Under the pieces are notes generated by a model that was not told the DNA's origin, made no database searches, and saw nothing but the letters and a program-made list of their open reading frames with translations. A stretch of 64,000 nucleotides of DNA, from the NCBI RefSeq assembly GCF_019049325.1, contig NZ_JAGMUO010000065.1, forward strand, positions 496,001 through 560,000. The letters run 5' to 3'. Numbering within the stretch: position 1 is the first letter of the stretch; each line of letters begins with the position of its first letter. Source of the DNA: Streptomyces sp. AC512_CC834 (GTDB lineage Bacteria; Actinomycetota; Actinomycetes; Streptomycetales; Streptomycetaceae). Positions 25,801 through 33,704 of the stretch are shown one piece after another. A program made the position numbers and the translations under genes.

Positions 25801-26072
25801 GTCCCGTGCGCGCTCGGGTCCCGGCCGGGGCCAGGGCCTGAGCCGGGGCCGGGGCCGGGGCGGAGTACGGGGCCGGCCCGGAAGGAGTGGGCGGCCCACT
25901 GGAGCAGCGTGGTCCGGCCGAGTCCGGGTTCGCCGGTCACGACGAGTTGGCCGCCGCGGGTGGGCAGCTCGTCCAACAAGGCACGCAACGCCTCCCGTTG
26001 CGCGCTCCGGCCGTGGATCCGCACGGCCGTACGTACGGTCGTCTCTCCGGTCATTTTCGGGAGGTTACGCAC
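22830..26072 (-). CDS. LAL-type LuxR regulator (AAA ATPase + TPR-like + HTH) with an 18-copy 9-residue repeat
   Basis: 1080 residues from a GTG at 26072 (an ATG at 26054 is an alternative; neither has a clear ribosome site). The N-terminal AAA domain has a Walker A-like GEPGLGRTT (47-55) in which the usual Lys is Arg, and Walker B PVLVCVDDAHLWD (107-119). A long helical TPR-like region follows. The C-terminus (about 1010-1070) is a LuxR HTH: LTPQQLRIARHVAEGATNRE, then STRTVDYHLRKVFAALG. Residues 503-664 are eighteen tandem 9-residue units of the type S-P-V-C-E-G-L-A-G, an insertion not expected in LAL proteins. Target genes are unknown; the secreted hydrolase upstream is one candidate. Confidence 0.9.
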   Translation of the reverse strand: MRNLPKMTGETTVRTAVRIHGRSAQREALRALLDELPTRGGQLVVTGEPGLGRTTLLQWAAHSFRAGPVLRPGPGPGSGPGPGRDPSAHGTADQLLGSLREAAGAAPVLVCVDDAHLWDAASRTALGRAAEGPHTGGRVGLLLSVAADRAVDPEFAHLPVLRLDPLAPPRAAALLDDVTDGAAAPGVREQLLAEAEGNPALLVALVRRLSPGELRGHRALPHPLADAATLAEVAGGAPAGGSAHARDLLLTVAVAGQASDGPDVDAGLVLDAVRRLRPAPGSGPRAEPLPEQLLLAGDRLRFHSTLVRRTVHATAAPDRRRAAHRALADVLQTGGHRLPALLHRSWSLSGPAPAPSADRLASVAADGTVRASYRLRATAYARAAELTADGPRRAERYVAAAEQALLAGRPERARPLLAAACGCAAPAAVRGRAELVRGLVELRDGPVGDAHQSLLLAASLLATDAPADAATAALAAADAAWAAGDLPACLATLTPGPPHRTGTPACVSRAATPACVSPAGSPVCEGLAGTSVRERPAGASVCESVAGVPPCRGLAGSPVCGGLAGSPVCEGFAGAPVRERPAGASVCESVAGVPPCRGLAGSPVCGGLAGSPVCEGLAGAPVRESVAGAAPCEGLAGSPACESPAGSPVCGGLAGAPVRDHTGGHRAVAPLATVVRDHRVGMRALLEGRLDRAGGPLGQVVERGRTEERPEALLRSAAAALLLGDVDAARRGGARALAAARQLGSDALVPQALEYLAYAELRAGRHPQARTHAEEGLRTALLAGQRNTAAHHRAVLALAASIEEEPDVVARHVTAALVTARRHGLAQAATLAEWAAARADLGRGRPFDAADRLGLLVLPGPGRGHFAVWRLAVPCFVEAAVLAGRHEDTREVLTDFTGWAAFGADPQAAAQLARCHALLAPPDRADDLYRRALARHDEAGGDFERARTALLYGKWLRRRRRPREARGRLGTALAGFERCGAGVWAAQARDELRALGAAPHGTGAGTLTRLTPQQLRIARHVAEGATNREVALTLAVSTRTVDYHLRKVFAALGVRSRLELARMVGQAERAEHVEKTGAQP
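24081..24566. repeat. 27-bp coding repeat, 18 tandem copies
   Basis: 486 bp made of exactly eighteen 27-bp units, encoding residues 503-664 of the LAL regulator. Most units read x-P/S-V-C/R-x-x-x-A-G; twelve or more carry a Cys. There is a second level: the five-unit block at units 4-8 is repeated as units 9-13 with only small changes, so a 135-bp segment was duplicated recently. All reading frames over the array stay open for long distances because of its composition. Confidence 0.93.
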
Positions 26073-26170
26073 GCGTAGCCCGACGCGGAAGGCATCGATC
26101 CGCCCGCGTCCGCCGGGGCTTCGGCCCTGTCACCTGCGGTTGTGTGCCGTGCGAGCGCCCCCGGCACTGT

Positions 26171-26255
26171 GCCGGCGCCCAACCGGGCGCCGGCGGGCCC
26201 GTGCGGCGGCACAGCGGACCGGCGGCGGCCGCGACGTGCCCGCGACCGCCGCCGG
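26171..26255. terminator. two consecutive hairpins between the PET-hydrolase-like gene and the LAL gene
   Basis: First, GCCGGCGCCC/GGGCGCCGGC (26171-26180 and 26185-26194, loop AACC) is perfect. Second, a 15-bp stem with one mismatch (26219-26233 and 26241-26255). They follow the stop of the minus-strand hydrolase gene at 26274 and should separate its transcript from the LAL gene. Confidence 0.75.
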
Positions 26256-26273
26256 ACGGTGCCGTGCGCAGGG

Positions 26274-27206
26274 TCAGGAGCCGTGCGGGCAGTTGCCCCG
26301 GTACTCCTCGATGGTCAGGCTCGGCCCGGGCAGCGGGCACAGGAACTGCTCGTAGCGGGTGTCGTTGTCGATGAACCGCTTGAGCCAGGAAACGCTGTAC
26401 TTCGCGATCGTCGTGTTGGACGTGTTCGGCGAGAAGTGGGTCGCGTTGTTCAGCTCCAGGTAGGCGCGGTCCGTGGCGGACGGCAGGCCGGTGTAGAACG
26501 GCTCGGCGTGGGACGCCACGGGGGCGATCGTGTCGCCGTCGGCCCCCACGACCAGCGTCGGGGTGCTCACCTCGGGCCAGCTCTTGTCCAGGTTCCAGGG
26601 GGTGAGGGGGATCGCGGCCTGGAGCGACGGCCGGGACTTGGCGGCCTCCAGGGTGCCGCCGCCGCCCATCGAGTGGCCCATGACGCCAAGTCGGCTGCTG
26701 TCGATCCGGCTCCGGACGGAGCTGCGCTCGGTGAGGTAGTCCAGGGCCGCCAGCAGTTGCCGGCCTCGGGAGGCGGGCTGGTCCAGCGTGGTGTTGGTGT
26801 CGATGGTGAACACGACGAAGCCCTGGGAGGCCAGCCGCGGGCCGAGCCAGGCCATGGAGGACTGGTACGCGGTGAAGCCGGGTGCGATCGCCACGGCACC
26901 GAACGTGCCGTCGCTGGTGCTGGTCGGGTAGTAGATGGTGCCGCCGCCGAAGCCGGTGACCGCGAGCGAGGAGACGCGGGTGTCGGCCACGGAGTAGGAG
27001 CCGCGCGATGCCTCGATGCTCGACTCGGTGGGCGCCGGGCCACGCTCGTAGGGGTTGTCGGCGGCCTGGGCTCCCGGGCCGGTGAGGGTGCTGAGCGCGA
27101 CGGCCGCGGCCACGGCGGCCGTCACGCCGGCCAGCCGCCGCCGCGCGCCCGGGAACGTGGGGCGTGGGGCGTGTTGGGCGGCGTGGGTGTGGGGGTTCTG
27201 CTGCAC
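26274..27206 (-). CDS. secreted polyester hydrolase of the cutinase/PET-hydrolase family
   Basis: 310 residues from the GTG at 27206 (gagagg upstream). A twin-Arg/Lys-free Sec-like signal ends at GPGAQA-ADNPYERG, giving a mature chain of 262 residues, the normal length for actinobacterial cutinases such as TfCut2. The alpha/beta-hydrolase triad is Ser179 (GHSMGGG), Asp225 (GADGDTIAPV) and His257 (NNATHFSPN). Cys290 and Cys306 match the conserved C-terminal disulfide. The oxyanion and aromatic-clamp segment APGFTAYQSSMAW is present. His before the nucleophile and Phe after the catalytic His are the cutinase-type choice, unlike the Trp and Ser of Ideonella PETase. It should cleave cutin, short polyesters or triglycerides; PET activity is inference. 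Confidence 0.92.
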   Translation of the reverse strand: MQQNPHTHAAQHAPRPTFPGARRRLAGVTAAVAAAVALSTLTGPGAQAADNPYERGPAPTESSIEASRGSYSVADTRVSSLAVTGFGGGTIYYPTSTSDGTFGAVAIAPGFTAYQSSMAWLGPRLASQGFVVFTIDTNTTLDQPASRGRQLLAALDYLTERSSVRSRIDSSRLGVMGHSMGGGGTLEAAKSRPSLQAAIPLTPWNLDKSWPEVSTPTLVVGADGDTIAPVASHAEPFYTGLPSATDRAYLELNNATHFSPNTSNTTIAKYSVSWLKRFIDNDTRYEQFLCPLPGPSLTIEEYRGNCPHGS

Positions 27207-27533
27207 GAGGGGTCGTCCTCTCTGTCGTGGCGAGCGGCCCGGCCGGTGTTCGCACACGGCCCGGGGACACGTGGGGTCGCGTCCCGGGACATCCGCCTGA
27301 CGGGCGTCGCCGATGAGTCGGCGGTGCCACTGTCGACGGGCGGGGCGGTCGGGGGGATCGGCAGAATCACCGGTCTCGTGCGATGCGGGGGCCGGCATCC
27401 CGGGAGCCCTGTCCGGACACCCGCCCGGTGTGGCACGCTCGGCGTCGGCCGGGCTGTCGCACGCCGGCCGTCAGGGAGGAACGTCGGCGGATCCGGTCCG
27501 CCGTCGGACCCGGCACCGTGGAGAGGCGACGGA
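27207..27533. other. 327-bp divergent promoter gap
   Basis: It separates the minus-strand polyester hydrolase from the plus-strand Gfo/Idh-type oxidoreductase. It should hold both promoters. I see no gene and no convincing operator; open frames through it are extensions of the flanking genes. Confidence 0.5.
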
Positions 27534-28421
27534 ATGCGCATCGGACTGCTCGGCACCGGCCCCTGGGCGGACATGGCGCACGCCCCCGCCCTGGCGGCCC
27601 ACGACGACCTGGACTTCGTGGGCGTGTGGGGCCGCCGCCCGGACGCCGCCAAGGAGCTGGCGCAGCGGCACGGCACGCGGGCCTACGACGACGTCGACGC
27701 CCTGCTGGCCGACGTGGAGGCCGTCGCCGTCGCGCTGCCCCCGGCGGTACAGGCCGGCCTCGCGGTGCGCGCGGCGCGGGCCGGGTGCCAACTGCTGCTC
27801 GACAAGCCGCTCGCGGCGACGGTGGCGCAGGGGCGGGCGGTGGTGGAGGCGGTGCGGTCGGCTGGTGTCGCCTCGGTGGTCTTCTTCACCACCCGGTTCC
27901 AGCCCGAGACCGAGGCGTGGATCACCGAACAGGCCGCCGCGGACGGTTGGTTCACCGCGCGGGCGCAGTGGCTCGGTGCCGTGTTCGGCGGCGGTGACAG
28001 CCCGTTCGCCGACTCGCCCTGGCGGCGGGACAAGGGCGCCCTGTGGGACGTGGGGCCGCACGCCCTGTCGGTGCTGCTGCCGGTCCTCGGTGACGCCCGG
28101 CGCGTGACGGCGGCCGTGCCGGGTCCCGGGGACACCGTCCATCTGGTGCTGGAACACACCGGCGGTGCGTCGAGCACGCTCACGCTCAGTCTGACGGCGC
28201 CGCCCGCCGCGGCGGGTGCCACGGTGGAGCTGCGCGGCCGGGCCGGGGTGACGCTCCTTCCGGAGACCACGCAGGGACCGGTGCCCGCCCTGCGGCGGGC
28301 CGCGGACGCGCTGCTCGCCGCCGCGGGCGGCGGGCGCCCGCATCCGTGCGACGCCGCGTTCGGGCTGCGGGTCACCGAGATCCTCGCCGAGGCGGAGGCC
28401 CTGCTGACCGACCGGGGGTGA
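27534..28421 (+). CDS. Gfo/Idh/MocA-family oxidoreductase
   Basis: 295 residues from the ATG at 27534, preceded by ggagagg. The N-terminal Rossmann site is RIGLLGTGPWADMAHAPAL; the family's conserved E/D-K-P motif appears as LLLDKPLAAT near residue 88; the C-terminal part is the alpha/beta substrate domain with WDVGPHALSVLLPVLG. These NAD(P) enzymes oxidise or reduce sugars and inositol-like compounds. It ends 6 bp from the convergent small gene. No sugar transporter is adjacent, so the substrate is open. Confidence 0.9.
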   Translation: MRIGLLGTGPWADMAHAPALAAHDDLDFVGVWGRRPDAAKELAQRHGTRAYDDVDALLADVEAVAVALPPAVQAGLAVRAARAGCQLLLDKPLAATVAQGRAVVEAVRSAGVASVVFFTTRFQPETEAWITEQAAADGWFTARAQWLGAVFGGGDSPFADSPWRRDKGALWDVGPHALSVLLPVLGDARRVTAAVPGPGDTVHLVLEHTGGASSTLTLSLTAPPAAAGATVELRGRAGVTLLPETTQGPVPALRRAADALLAAAGGGRPHPCDAAFGLRVTEILAEAEALLTDRG

Positions 28422-28427
28422 GCGCGG

Positions 28428-28814
28428 TCAGCCGTCGGCCCGCTCCCGCCGGAAGGGTTCGTCGTTCCACCGGAACCAGGCCCTGTCGCCCTTGATGTGC
28501 AGCAGGAACTCGGCGACCGGACCGTCGGGCGACACGAGCCGCACACGCCGTTCGATCTCGGCGTAGACCGCCTCCCACTGCGCCCAGTGCCCCGCGTCGT
28601 CCCGTTCCGCGAGGGCGAGTTCGCGGGCGAACAGGTCGCGGACCGCGCCGTACGCCGGGCCTGCGCGAAACCGGCCCGACAGCCAGGGGAAGTCGGCGTC
28701 CTCGATCAGGATCTCCCCGATCTCCCCGGCCCGCCCGGTCTCTCCGGTCTCCGCGCCGGTCTCCCCCGCGCCCCGCACCCGACGCACGTGCCAGGTCTCA
28801 CCTTCGAATCCCAC
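28428..28814 (-). CDS. conserved-looking hypothetical protein
   Basis: 128 residues from a GTG at 28814 behind a good ggagg. Residues ~15-33 are a low-complexity Glu-Thr-Gly repeat (GETGAETGETGRAGEIG). The rest is a compact soluble domain rich in aromatic residues (DADFPWLSGRFRAG, HWAQWEAVYAEIERRV, KGDRAWFRWNDEPF). No known motif is visible. It may be monocistronic; the upstream 225 bp also carries the GH64 promoter in the other direction. Confidence 0.7.
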   Translation of the reverse strand: MGFEGETWHVRRVRGAGETGAETGETGRAGEIGEILIEDADFPWLSGRFRAGPAYGAVRDLFARELALAERDDAGHWAQWEAVYAEIERRVRLVSPDGPVAEFLLHIKGDRAWFRWNDEPFRRERADG

Positions 28815-28963
28815 ATCGCCTCCGGATTAAGCGGCCCTTAAACGCCGGTTAAGCGTGCCTGCGCCGTCCCGAGCATCCCAAGTCCCAGCAGGTACAACGA
28901 GTTTGGGGGCCCGGGGAGACGGTTGGCCGGGACATCCGCTCTGCGTACCATCGGCGCACCGCG

Positions 28964-28977
28964 TGAGAGCGCTCTCA
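28964..28977. promoter_or_regulatory. LacI-family-type operator upstream of the GH64 glucanase
   Basis: TGAGAGCGCTCTCA is a perfect 14-bp palindrome with the central GCGC typical of LacI/CebR-class operators in Streptomyces. It lies 63 bp upstream of the glucanase start, so a LacI-type repressor encoded elsewhere probably controls the gene in response to a glucan oligosaccharide. Confidence 0.75.
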
Positions 28978-29039
28978 GGCTTCCACTCCCGGGTCCCGCT
29001 CTCGCGCCGTCACGCCCCGATCACTCTGGAGACCCCCAC

Positions 29040-30254
29040 ATGACTCCCCGTCACCAGCGTCCGCTCGCCCGCCGCAAGCTCCTCGTCGCCCTCGGCGGCA
29101 TGGTCGTGGCCGCACCGGTCGCCGCAGCCGTCGCCCCGCACGCCCTCGCGGGCGTCGGCTCGAACGACTCCGCGGCCGGGTCCGGCACCAAGGCCGCCGG
29201 TGCCCTGCCGCTGACGATCGTCAACAGCACCGGCTCCTTCGGCAATGCCGACGTGCACGTCTACATCGTCGGCAACGTGGACGGCCGACAGGTGCGCGTC
29301 ACCCCCGACGGCGCCGTCGCACCCGTGGCCCTCTCCGACAACGGCGCCGACGGCTTCACCGACTACGCGATCAGTCTGTCCGGCAGCGGCGAGACCAAGC
29401 TGAACCTGCCGTACCTCTCCGGCCGGATCTACGTGGCCCTCGGCGAGAAGCTGAAGTTCAAGGTGGTCGCCGACGGCGCCGGCAACGCCGCGCTCCAGTA
29501 CCCGGCGGGCTGGGTGGAGTCCGACCCGAACTACGGGGTGCTGCACGACTGCGCGGAGTTCACCCACAACTCCTCCGGCATGTTCTGCAACACCACCATG
29601 GTCGACATGTTCAGCGTGCCGCTCGCCATCCGGCTGACCGGCGCCAAGGACCAGACCACCGGCACCGTGCGCGCGGGCGGACGTGCGGACGTGTTCGCCG
29701 CGCTGCGGCAGGTGGAGGAGTTCGCGCCGCTGGTCGTGGACGACACCCGCGTGATCGCCCCGGGCCACGGACTGGACGCCGGTCTGTTCCCCAAGGACTA
29801 CCTCGCCCCGTACATCGACGAGGTCTGGAGCACCTACACCGGCAAGGACCTGAGGATCACCACCAACGCCGGGACGTTCACCGGCCGGGTGCGCGGGGAC
29901 CGGCTGACCTTCGAGGGACCCGCCCAGGTGTCCTTCGGCAAGCCGTCCACCCGGGACGTGCTGTTCTGCGACGGCGCCCTCGCCGCGCCCAACGACGGCA
30001 CGACCGGTCCCGTCGCCGCGGTCCTCGGCGCCGGCTTCAACCGCTCCACGCTGGTCTCCTCGGCCGACCAGCCCACGACCGACCCCGCCACGTTCTACCG
30101 GACCGGTCTGACCAACCACTACTCGAAGGCCGTGCACGCGGCCACCGAGGACGGCAGGGCGTACGGCTTCGCCTTCGACGACGTGGCCGACTTCGCCTCC
30201 TACATCCAGGACACGGCACCCACCGGCTTCCGGCTGACGCTCGGCGCCTTCTGA
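29040..30254 (+). CDS. secreted GH64 beta-1,3-glucanase
   Basis: 404 residues from the ATG at 29040 (ctggag upstream). The N-terminus has an RRKLLVAL twin-arginine-like motif, a hydrophobic stretch and a cut near PHALA-GVG, so export by Tat or Sec is likely. The mature domain matches GH64 (laminaripentaose-producing) glucanases. Glu173 in HDCAEFTHNS and Asp189 in TMVDMFSVP are 16 residues apart, as are the two catalytic acids of the Streptomyces matensis enzyme. It releases laminari-oligosaccharides from beta-1,3-glucan. There is no separate carbohydrate-binding module. A LacI-type palindrome lies just upstream. Confidence 0.93.
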   Translation: MTPRHQRPLARRKLLVALGGMVVAAPVAAAVAPHALAGVGSNDSAAGSGTKAAGALPLTIVNSTGSFGNADVHVYIVGNVDGRQVRVTPDGAVAPVALSDNGADGFTDYAISLSGSGETKLNLPYLSGRIYVALGEKLKFKVVADGAGNAALQYPAGWVESDPNYGVLHDCAEFTHNSSGMFCNTTMVDMFSVPLAIRLTGAKDQTTGTVRAGGRADVFAALRQVEEFAPLVVDDTRVIAPGHGLDAGLFPKDYLAPYIDEVWSTYTGKDLRITTNAGTFTGRVRGDRLTFEGPAQVSFGKPSTRDVLFCDGALAAPNDGTTGPVAAVLGAGFNRSTLVSSADQPTTDPATFYRTGLTNHYSKAVHAATEDGRAYGFAFDDVADFASYIQDTAPTGFRLTLGAF

Positions 30255-30340
30255 GCCCGTCCGTGCGGCTGCGCGTGCGGCTGCGGCGCCCGGCGGGCTC
30301 TCCGCGTGCGGGCGGCGCGCGGGCGTAGGAGCGTGGTGGT

Positions 30341-31447
30341 GTGCGAAAGGTGTCGGGCCTGCCACCGCGCCGGGGCGAGGACCGGCGGAGCTGGCTGAGC
30401 GGGGCTCCGCCGCCCCGCTGGGTGCGGGTGCTCCCGCCGGCCCTCGTCGTGGCGATCTGCGCGGCGACCCTCCTCAGCGACGAACCCCTGGAGATCGGGT
30501 TCCTGCTGGGCGCCATCCCGCCGCTGGCCGTCCTCTCGTACGGACCGCTGGCGACCGCCCTGCTGGGCGGGGTGGTGATCGCGCTGCTGCACATCCCGGT
30601 CCTCCAGCTCGACCGGCCGGGCGACGCCGACCTGCTGACCATCGTCTTCGTGGCCGTGCTCAGCGTCTTCGTGTCCTTCGTGCGCAGTCGCCGCGACGCC
30701 CAGTTGGGTCTGGAACGCACCGTCGCGGAGGCCGCGCAGAACGCCGTCGTACCCCCCTTGCCCGAGCGGGTCGGGGCGGTGCGCTGTGCGGGTCTGTACC
30801 GGGCGGCGCAGCGCGGGACCCTTGTCGGGGGCGACTTCTTCGACGTGCGGGACGGCCCCTTCGGCGTACGGGTGGTGACGGGGGACGTGCAGGGGCACGG
30901 CCTGTCGGCGGTGTCGACGGTCGCCTCGCTGCTTGGGGCGTTCCGGGAGGCGGTGCTGGACCGGCCGGACCTCGCGTCGGTGGCCGGGCGGCTGGACCGC
31001 AGGCTGCTGGTGGACTCGGCGGACGCGCGGCACGCCGAGCTGTTCGCGACGGCCGCGCTGCTGGAGTTCTCGGCCGACGCCCTGGAGGTACGCGTCGTCG
31101 TCTGCGGCAACCCGCCGCCCCTGCTGCTGCGGGGTGCGGACGCCACGGAGGTGGAGGTGTCGCCCTGGACGCCGCTCGGGCTGGGGCTGGCGGACGCCGG
31201 GGCGATCGAGGCGCGCACGGTGTCCCTGCGCCCCGGCGACCGGCTCTTCCTCGCCTCCGACGGCGTGGTCGAGGCCAGGGACGACAGCGGCGCGTTCTAT
31301 CCGCTGGCCGAGCGGCTTGCCGCCTTCGCGGGCGAGGACTCCGCCGCGCTTCCCCGGCGGGTCTGGGCGGATCTCGTGCGCTTCTGCCCAAACGTGCAGG
31401 ACGACGTCACGATGCTCGTCCTCACTCCTTCGCCTGCCGGGGACTGA
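30341..31447 (+). CDS. membrane-bound PP2C/SpoIIE-type serine/threonine phosphatase
   Basis: 368 residues from a GTG at 30341 with ggagc upstream. Residues ~28-112 contain three or four membrane helices. The cytosolic domain has the PP2C metal-binding motifs RGTLVGGDFFDV and VTGDVQGHGLSAV, later ASDGVVEARDD and NVQDDVTMLVL. Such phosphatases act on anti-sigma-factor antagonists or similar phosphoproteins. No partner kinase or anti-sigma factor is adjacent. Its 3' end overlaps the convergent MMPL gene by 26 bp. Confidence 0.92.
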   Translation: MRKVSGLPPRRGEDRRSWLSGAPPPRWVRVLPPALVVAICAATLLSDEPLEIGFLLGAIPPLAVLSYGPLATALLGGVVIALLHIPVLQLDRPGDADLLTIVFVAVLSVFVSFVRSRRDAQLGLERTVAEAAQNAVVPPLPERVGAVRCAGLYRAAQRGTLVGGDFFDVRDGPFGVRVVTGDVQGHGLSAVSTVASLLGAFREAVLDRPDLASVAGRLDRRLLVDSADARHAELFATAALLEFSADALEVRVVVCGNPPPLLLRGADATEVEVSPWTPLGLGLADAGAIEARTVSLRPGDRLFLASDGVVEARDDSGAFYPLAERLAAFAGEDSAALPRRVWADLVRFCPNVQDDVTMLVLTPSPAGD

Positions 31448-33704
31448 CGCCGCCCACGTGCTCGCCCTCCGCGTCGATGTGAGGCAGGATCCGGTCGAGC
31501 CACCGCGGCGTCCACCAGGCGTGCCGTCCCGGCAGGGTCATCACGGCGGGCACCAGGAGCAGGCGTACGACGGTGGCGTCGATGAGCACGCTCACGGCCA
31601 GGCCGAGCCCGAGCATCTTGACCACGATGTTGTCGCTGACCACGAACGCGGCGAAGACACTCACCATGATCAGGGCCGCGCAGGTGATGACCCGCGCGGT
31701 GATCTCCAGGGCGTGGGCCACCGAGCCCTCGGCGTCCCCGGTGCGCAGCCACGCCTCGTGCACCCGGGAGAGCAGGAAGATCTCGTAGTCCATGCTCAGT
31801 CCGAAGATGATCGCGAACATCATCATCGGGACGTAGCTCTCGATGGGCACCGTTCCGGAGACCCCCAGCGCGGGCCCGCCCCAACCCCATTGGAAGACGG
31901 CCACGACGACGCCGTAGGAGGCGGCGATCGACAGCACGTTGAGGACGGCGGCCTTGAGGGCGACCAGGAGGCCGCGGAAGACAGCGAGGATGATCAGGAA
32001 GGCCAGGGCGACGACGACCGCGATGATGAGGGGCAGCCGGTCGGCGACGATGTCGCGGAAGTCGACCTGGGCGGCGGTGGTGCCGGTGACGTAGCCCTTC
32101 GCGTCGGTGCCGGCGACCGCGTCCGGCAGGGTGCTGTCGACCAGGCGGTTGGTCAGGTCGGTGGCGGCGGCGCTCTGCGGGGAGCGCTTCGGGTAGACGG
32201 TGGCGAGCAGGACGTCGCCGTCCTGGGTCGGGGTCACCGGTGTCACCGCGGCCGTGCCGGAGACGTCGCCGAGGTCCTTCGTGACCCGCGAGGCGAGGTC
32301 CGAGCGCTGCGACTGGGGTACGCCGCTCTGGTCGACGACCACGGTCAGCGGGCCGTTGGCCCCGGGCCCGAATGCGTCGGACATCAGGTCGTAGGCCCGC
32401 CGGTCGGTGAAGGACGTGGGGTCGGCGCCGTCACCGATGTGGCCGAGCTGGAGGGAGAACACGGGCACGGCCAGCACGGCGAGCGCCGCCACGCCCGCGG
32501 CCAGAAAGTGCCAGGGCCGCCGCTGAACGCGCCGCGCGTAGCGGTGCCAGGTGCCGTGCGGCTCGGCGCCCGGCTCCGCGTCGGTCTCGGCGACGGGACG
32601 GCGTACCCGCAGGCGGTCTACGTGCCGGCCGACGAGGCCCAGCAGGGCGGGCACCAGGGTCAGCGCGCCCAGGACGGCCGAGACGACCGTCACCGCGGCG
32701 GCGATGCCGAGCTTGCCGATGAAGGACACTCCGGACGCGTACAGTCCCAGCAGCGCGATGATCACCGTGCAGCCGGAGACGAGGACGGCCCGGCCGCTGG
32801 TCCCGGTGGCGTGTCCGGCCGCCCGCACCGGGTCGGCGCCGTTCATGAGGTTCTGCCGGTGCCGGGTGATCAGGAACAGGGCGTAGTCGATGCCGACGCC
32901 CAGTCCGATCATCGTGGCGAGCGTCGGGGACACGGTGGCGAAGGTGAACGCCGCGGCGAGCAGGCCGAGACAGGCCAGACCGCCGACCACCCCGATCAGC
33001 GCGGTCACCAGCGGCGCTACGGCGGCCAGTACGCTGCCGAAGCCGACCAGCAGGACGACGATCGCGACGCCGAAACCGATGAGTTCGCTCACCCGGTCGT
33101 CGGCGTCGGGGCGGGCCAGCTCGCCGAGCGAGCCGCCGTACTCGACCTCGGCGCCCGCCGAGCGCAGCGGCTGGACCGCCTCGTCGACTCCGTGCAGGTA
33201 GCCGTCGCCCAGTTGGGCGGGCTGGATGTCGAAGCGGACGGTGATGTAGCCGGTACGGCCGTCCGTCGACAGCGGGCCCACGTTCTGCTGGTCCGACGAG
33301 TCCGAGGACGGGCCGCTGGAGGACGAGGTGCCGGTGAGCGGATTCTGGGCGGACAGGACGTGCGGCAGTTTCTGCAGATCGCCCACCGTGGTGGCCATCT
33401 GCGAGTCCAGGGCGGTCAGCGGCTTGTCGTCGTCGTGCACGACGATCTGGCTGCTGTAGCCGCCGGCCGCCGGATCGTGCCGTTTCAGGACGTCCAGGCC
33501 CTGCTGGGACTGGGCCGAGGGCAGTGTGAAGTCGTCCGAGTAGTCCCCGCCGAAGGTGCGGTTGGTCAGGAACAGCGCCACCAGGGCGGCCAGCCACGCG
33601 ACGACCACGATCATCCCGTGCCGGGCACACCACTCGCCCCACCGCCGCAGGCCGCCCACTCCGCCCGCCCCCCGTCCCCCGACGCCGGTGCGCCTACGTG
33701 CCAT
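31422..33704 (-). CDS. MMPL/RND-family membrane transporter
   Basis: 760 residues with the usual two halves. Each half has one helix, a large external domain and five helices. The conserved motifs are MIGLGVGIDYALFLITRHR in the first half and FGLSMDYEIFLLSRVHEAW in the second. The start follows agaagg. These proton-driven proteins export lipids, polyketides or drugs; the substrate is unknown. The external loop of the first half has a Ser-rich run (SSSSGPSSDSSD). The last 26 bp overlap the end of the convergent phosphatase gene. Confidence 0.93.
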   Translation of the reverse strand: MARRRTGVGGRGAGGVGGLRRWGEWCARHGMIVVVAWLAALVALFLTNRTFGGDYSDDFTLPSAQSQQGLDVLKRHDPAAGGYSSQIVVHDDDKPLTALDSQMATTVGDLQKLPHVLSAQNPLTGTSSSSGPSSDSSDQQNVGPLSTDGRTGYITVRFDIQPAQLGDGYLHGVDEAVQPLRSAGAEVEYGGSLGELARPDADDRVSELIGFGVAIVVLLVGFGSVLAAVAPLVTALIGVVGGLACLGLLAAAFTFATVSPTLATMIGLGVGIDYALFLITRHRQNLMNGADPVRAAGHATGTSGRAVLVSGCTVIIALLGLYASGVSFIGKLGIAAAVTVVSAVLGALTLVPALLGLVGRHVDRLRVRRPVAETDAEPGAEPHGTWHRYARRVQRRPWHFLAAGVAALAVLAVPVFSLQLGHIGDGADPTSFTDRRAYDLMSDAFGPGANGPLTVVVDQSGVPQSQRSDLASRVTKDLGDVSGTAAVTPVTPTQDGDVLLATVYPKRSPQSAAATDLTNRLVDSTLPDAVAGTDAKGYVTGTTAAQVDFRDIVADRLPLIIAVVVALAFLIILAVFRGLLVALKAAVLNVLSIAASYGVVVAVFQWGWGGPALGVSGTVPIESYVPMMMFAIIFGLSMDYEIFLLSRVHEAWLRTGDAEGSVAHALEITARVITCAALIMVSVFAAFVVSDNIVVKMLGLGLAVSVLIDATVVRLLLVPAVMTLPGRHAWWTPRWLDRILPHIDAEGEHVGGVSPRQAKE

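Noticed and set aside
24028..26355. A 775-codon plus-strand open frame over the LAL gene
   Set aside because: It owes its length to the repeat and GC bias. The minus strand holds the ATPase and HTH motifs.
28795..28820. A tRNA T-arm-like word (ttcgaatccc)
   Set aside because: It is the start of a coding gene, and no cloverleaf can be drawn around it.
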